NCBI RefSeq assembly: GCF_002237445.1
Contig: NZ_CP022527.1
Location: 744,001 to 808,000 of the forward strand
Source of the DNA: Neisseria sp. KEM232
GTDB taxonomy: Bacteria > Pseudomonadota > Gammaproteobacteria > Burkholderiales > Neisseriaceae
DNA: 64,000 nucleotides
Direction of reading: 5' to 3'
Below the pieces are notes generated by a model. It did no database searches, had not been told where the DNA came from, and saw nothing but the letters and a program-made list of their open reading frames with translations. Positions within the stretch are counted from its first letter, which is position 1. Each line of letters starts with the position of its first letter. Below are positions 63,883-64,000 of the stretch, in pieces. A program made the position numbers and the translations under genes.

Positions 63883-64000
63883 TTCAAGTGTTTCCGTTTG
63901 AGCGAAGAGGCCGTCTGAAAACGTGAAATGCGGCTTTTCAGAAACGTCATTCCCGCATAGGCGGAAACGGCCTCCCCATCCCAATCCATTACGGAAAACC

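Overview
The window comes from a Neisseria species (Neisseriaceae, Betaproteobacteria). The main evidence is the very dense DNA uptake sequence AGGCCGTCTGAA (AG-DUS dialect), often as inverted pairs acting as terminators. Neisseria-type gene blocks (cmk-rpsA-ihfB, ltgA, pip, a Slam gene) and dRS3-like repeats agree with this. The DNA is GC-rich and the DUS is the AG rather than the AT form, so a commensal species is more likely than N. meningitidis or N. gonorrhoeae. I cannot name the species. I found no rRNA, tRNA, CRISPR array or prophage.

Layout. 1-5.7 kb: the start of a probable AFG1/ZapE-type ATPase gene, ihfB, rpsA and cmk on the minus strand, then aroA, rraA and an osmC-like gene on plus. 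5.8-16.2 kb: pta, a pirin/DUF896 pair divergent from an HxlR regulator, a class II glutamine amidotransferase with nrdR, tyrB, argS, a GDSL esterase and hemF. These are separated by a composite intergenic repeat and one MITE-like element. 16.8-28.3 kb: tilS, a small exported protein, a frameshifted ankyrin gene, an AsmA-family gene, a DAHP-synthase-like protein without its catalytic motifs, acnB and glnS. 28.3-35.7 kb is a mosaic stretch: an EamA transporter bracketed by foreign AGGTCGTCTGAA sequences, two tandem lipoprotein genes (one frameshifted), ltgA, gatB, an AT-rich orphan gene and a decayed membrane gene. 35.8-40.4 kb: DUF817, rlmJ and alaS. 40.5-43.5 kb is an AT-rich accessory stretch with an AIPR-family abortive-infection gene and a frameshifted CPBP protease, next to a Kingella-type uptake-sequence pair. 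43.5-57.2 kb: a PEBP protein, trpD, a LysR regulator, a Phd/VapC toxin-antitoxin pair, an exported hydrolase with an exported flavodoxin, an IS1016-like remnant, pip, a DUF945 protein, DUF3460, an O-methyltransferase, a TPR lipoprotein, purE, and cstA with its small partner.

57.5-63.8 kb is the most striking locus. A large TonB-dependent receptor gene lies divergent to a gene for a secreted hemophilin-like protein, followed by a Slam outer-membrane translocon gene. Together they read as a type XI secretion (Slam) haem-acquisition system: the Slam exports a soluble hemophore and the receptor recovers its haem. A ten-G tract inside the receptor gene suggests phase variation. A Fur-like site lies over the hemophore promoter, and a perfect 17-bp hairpin separates hemophore from Slam.

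The second theme is mosaicism. At least three foreign uptake-sequence dialects occur (AGGTCGTCTGAA, AGGCAGCCTGAA, AAGCAGCCTGCA), mostly around accessory genes, as expected from natural transformation between Neisseriaceae in a shared niche.
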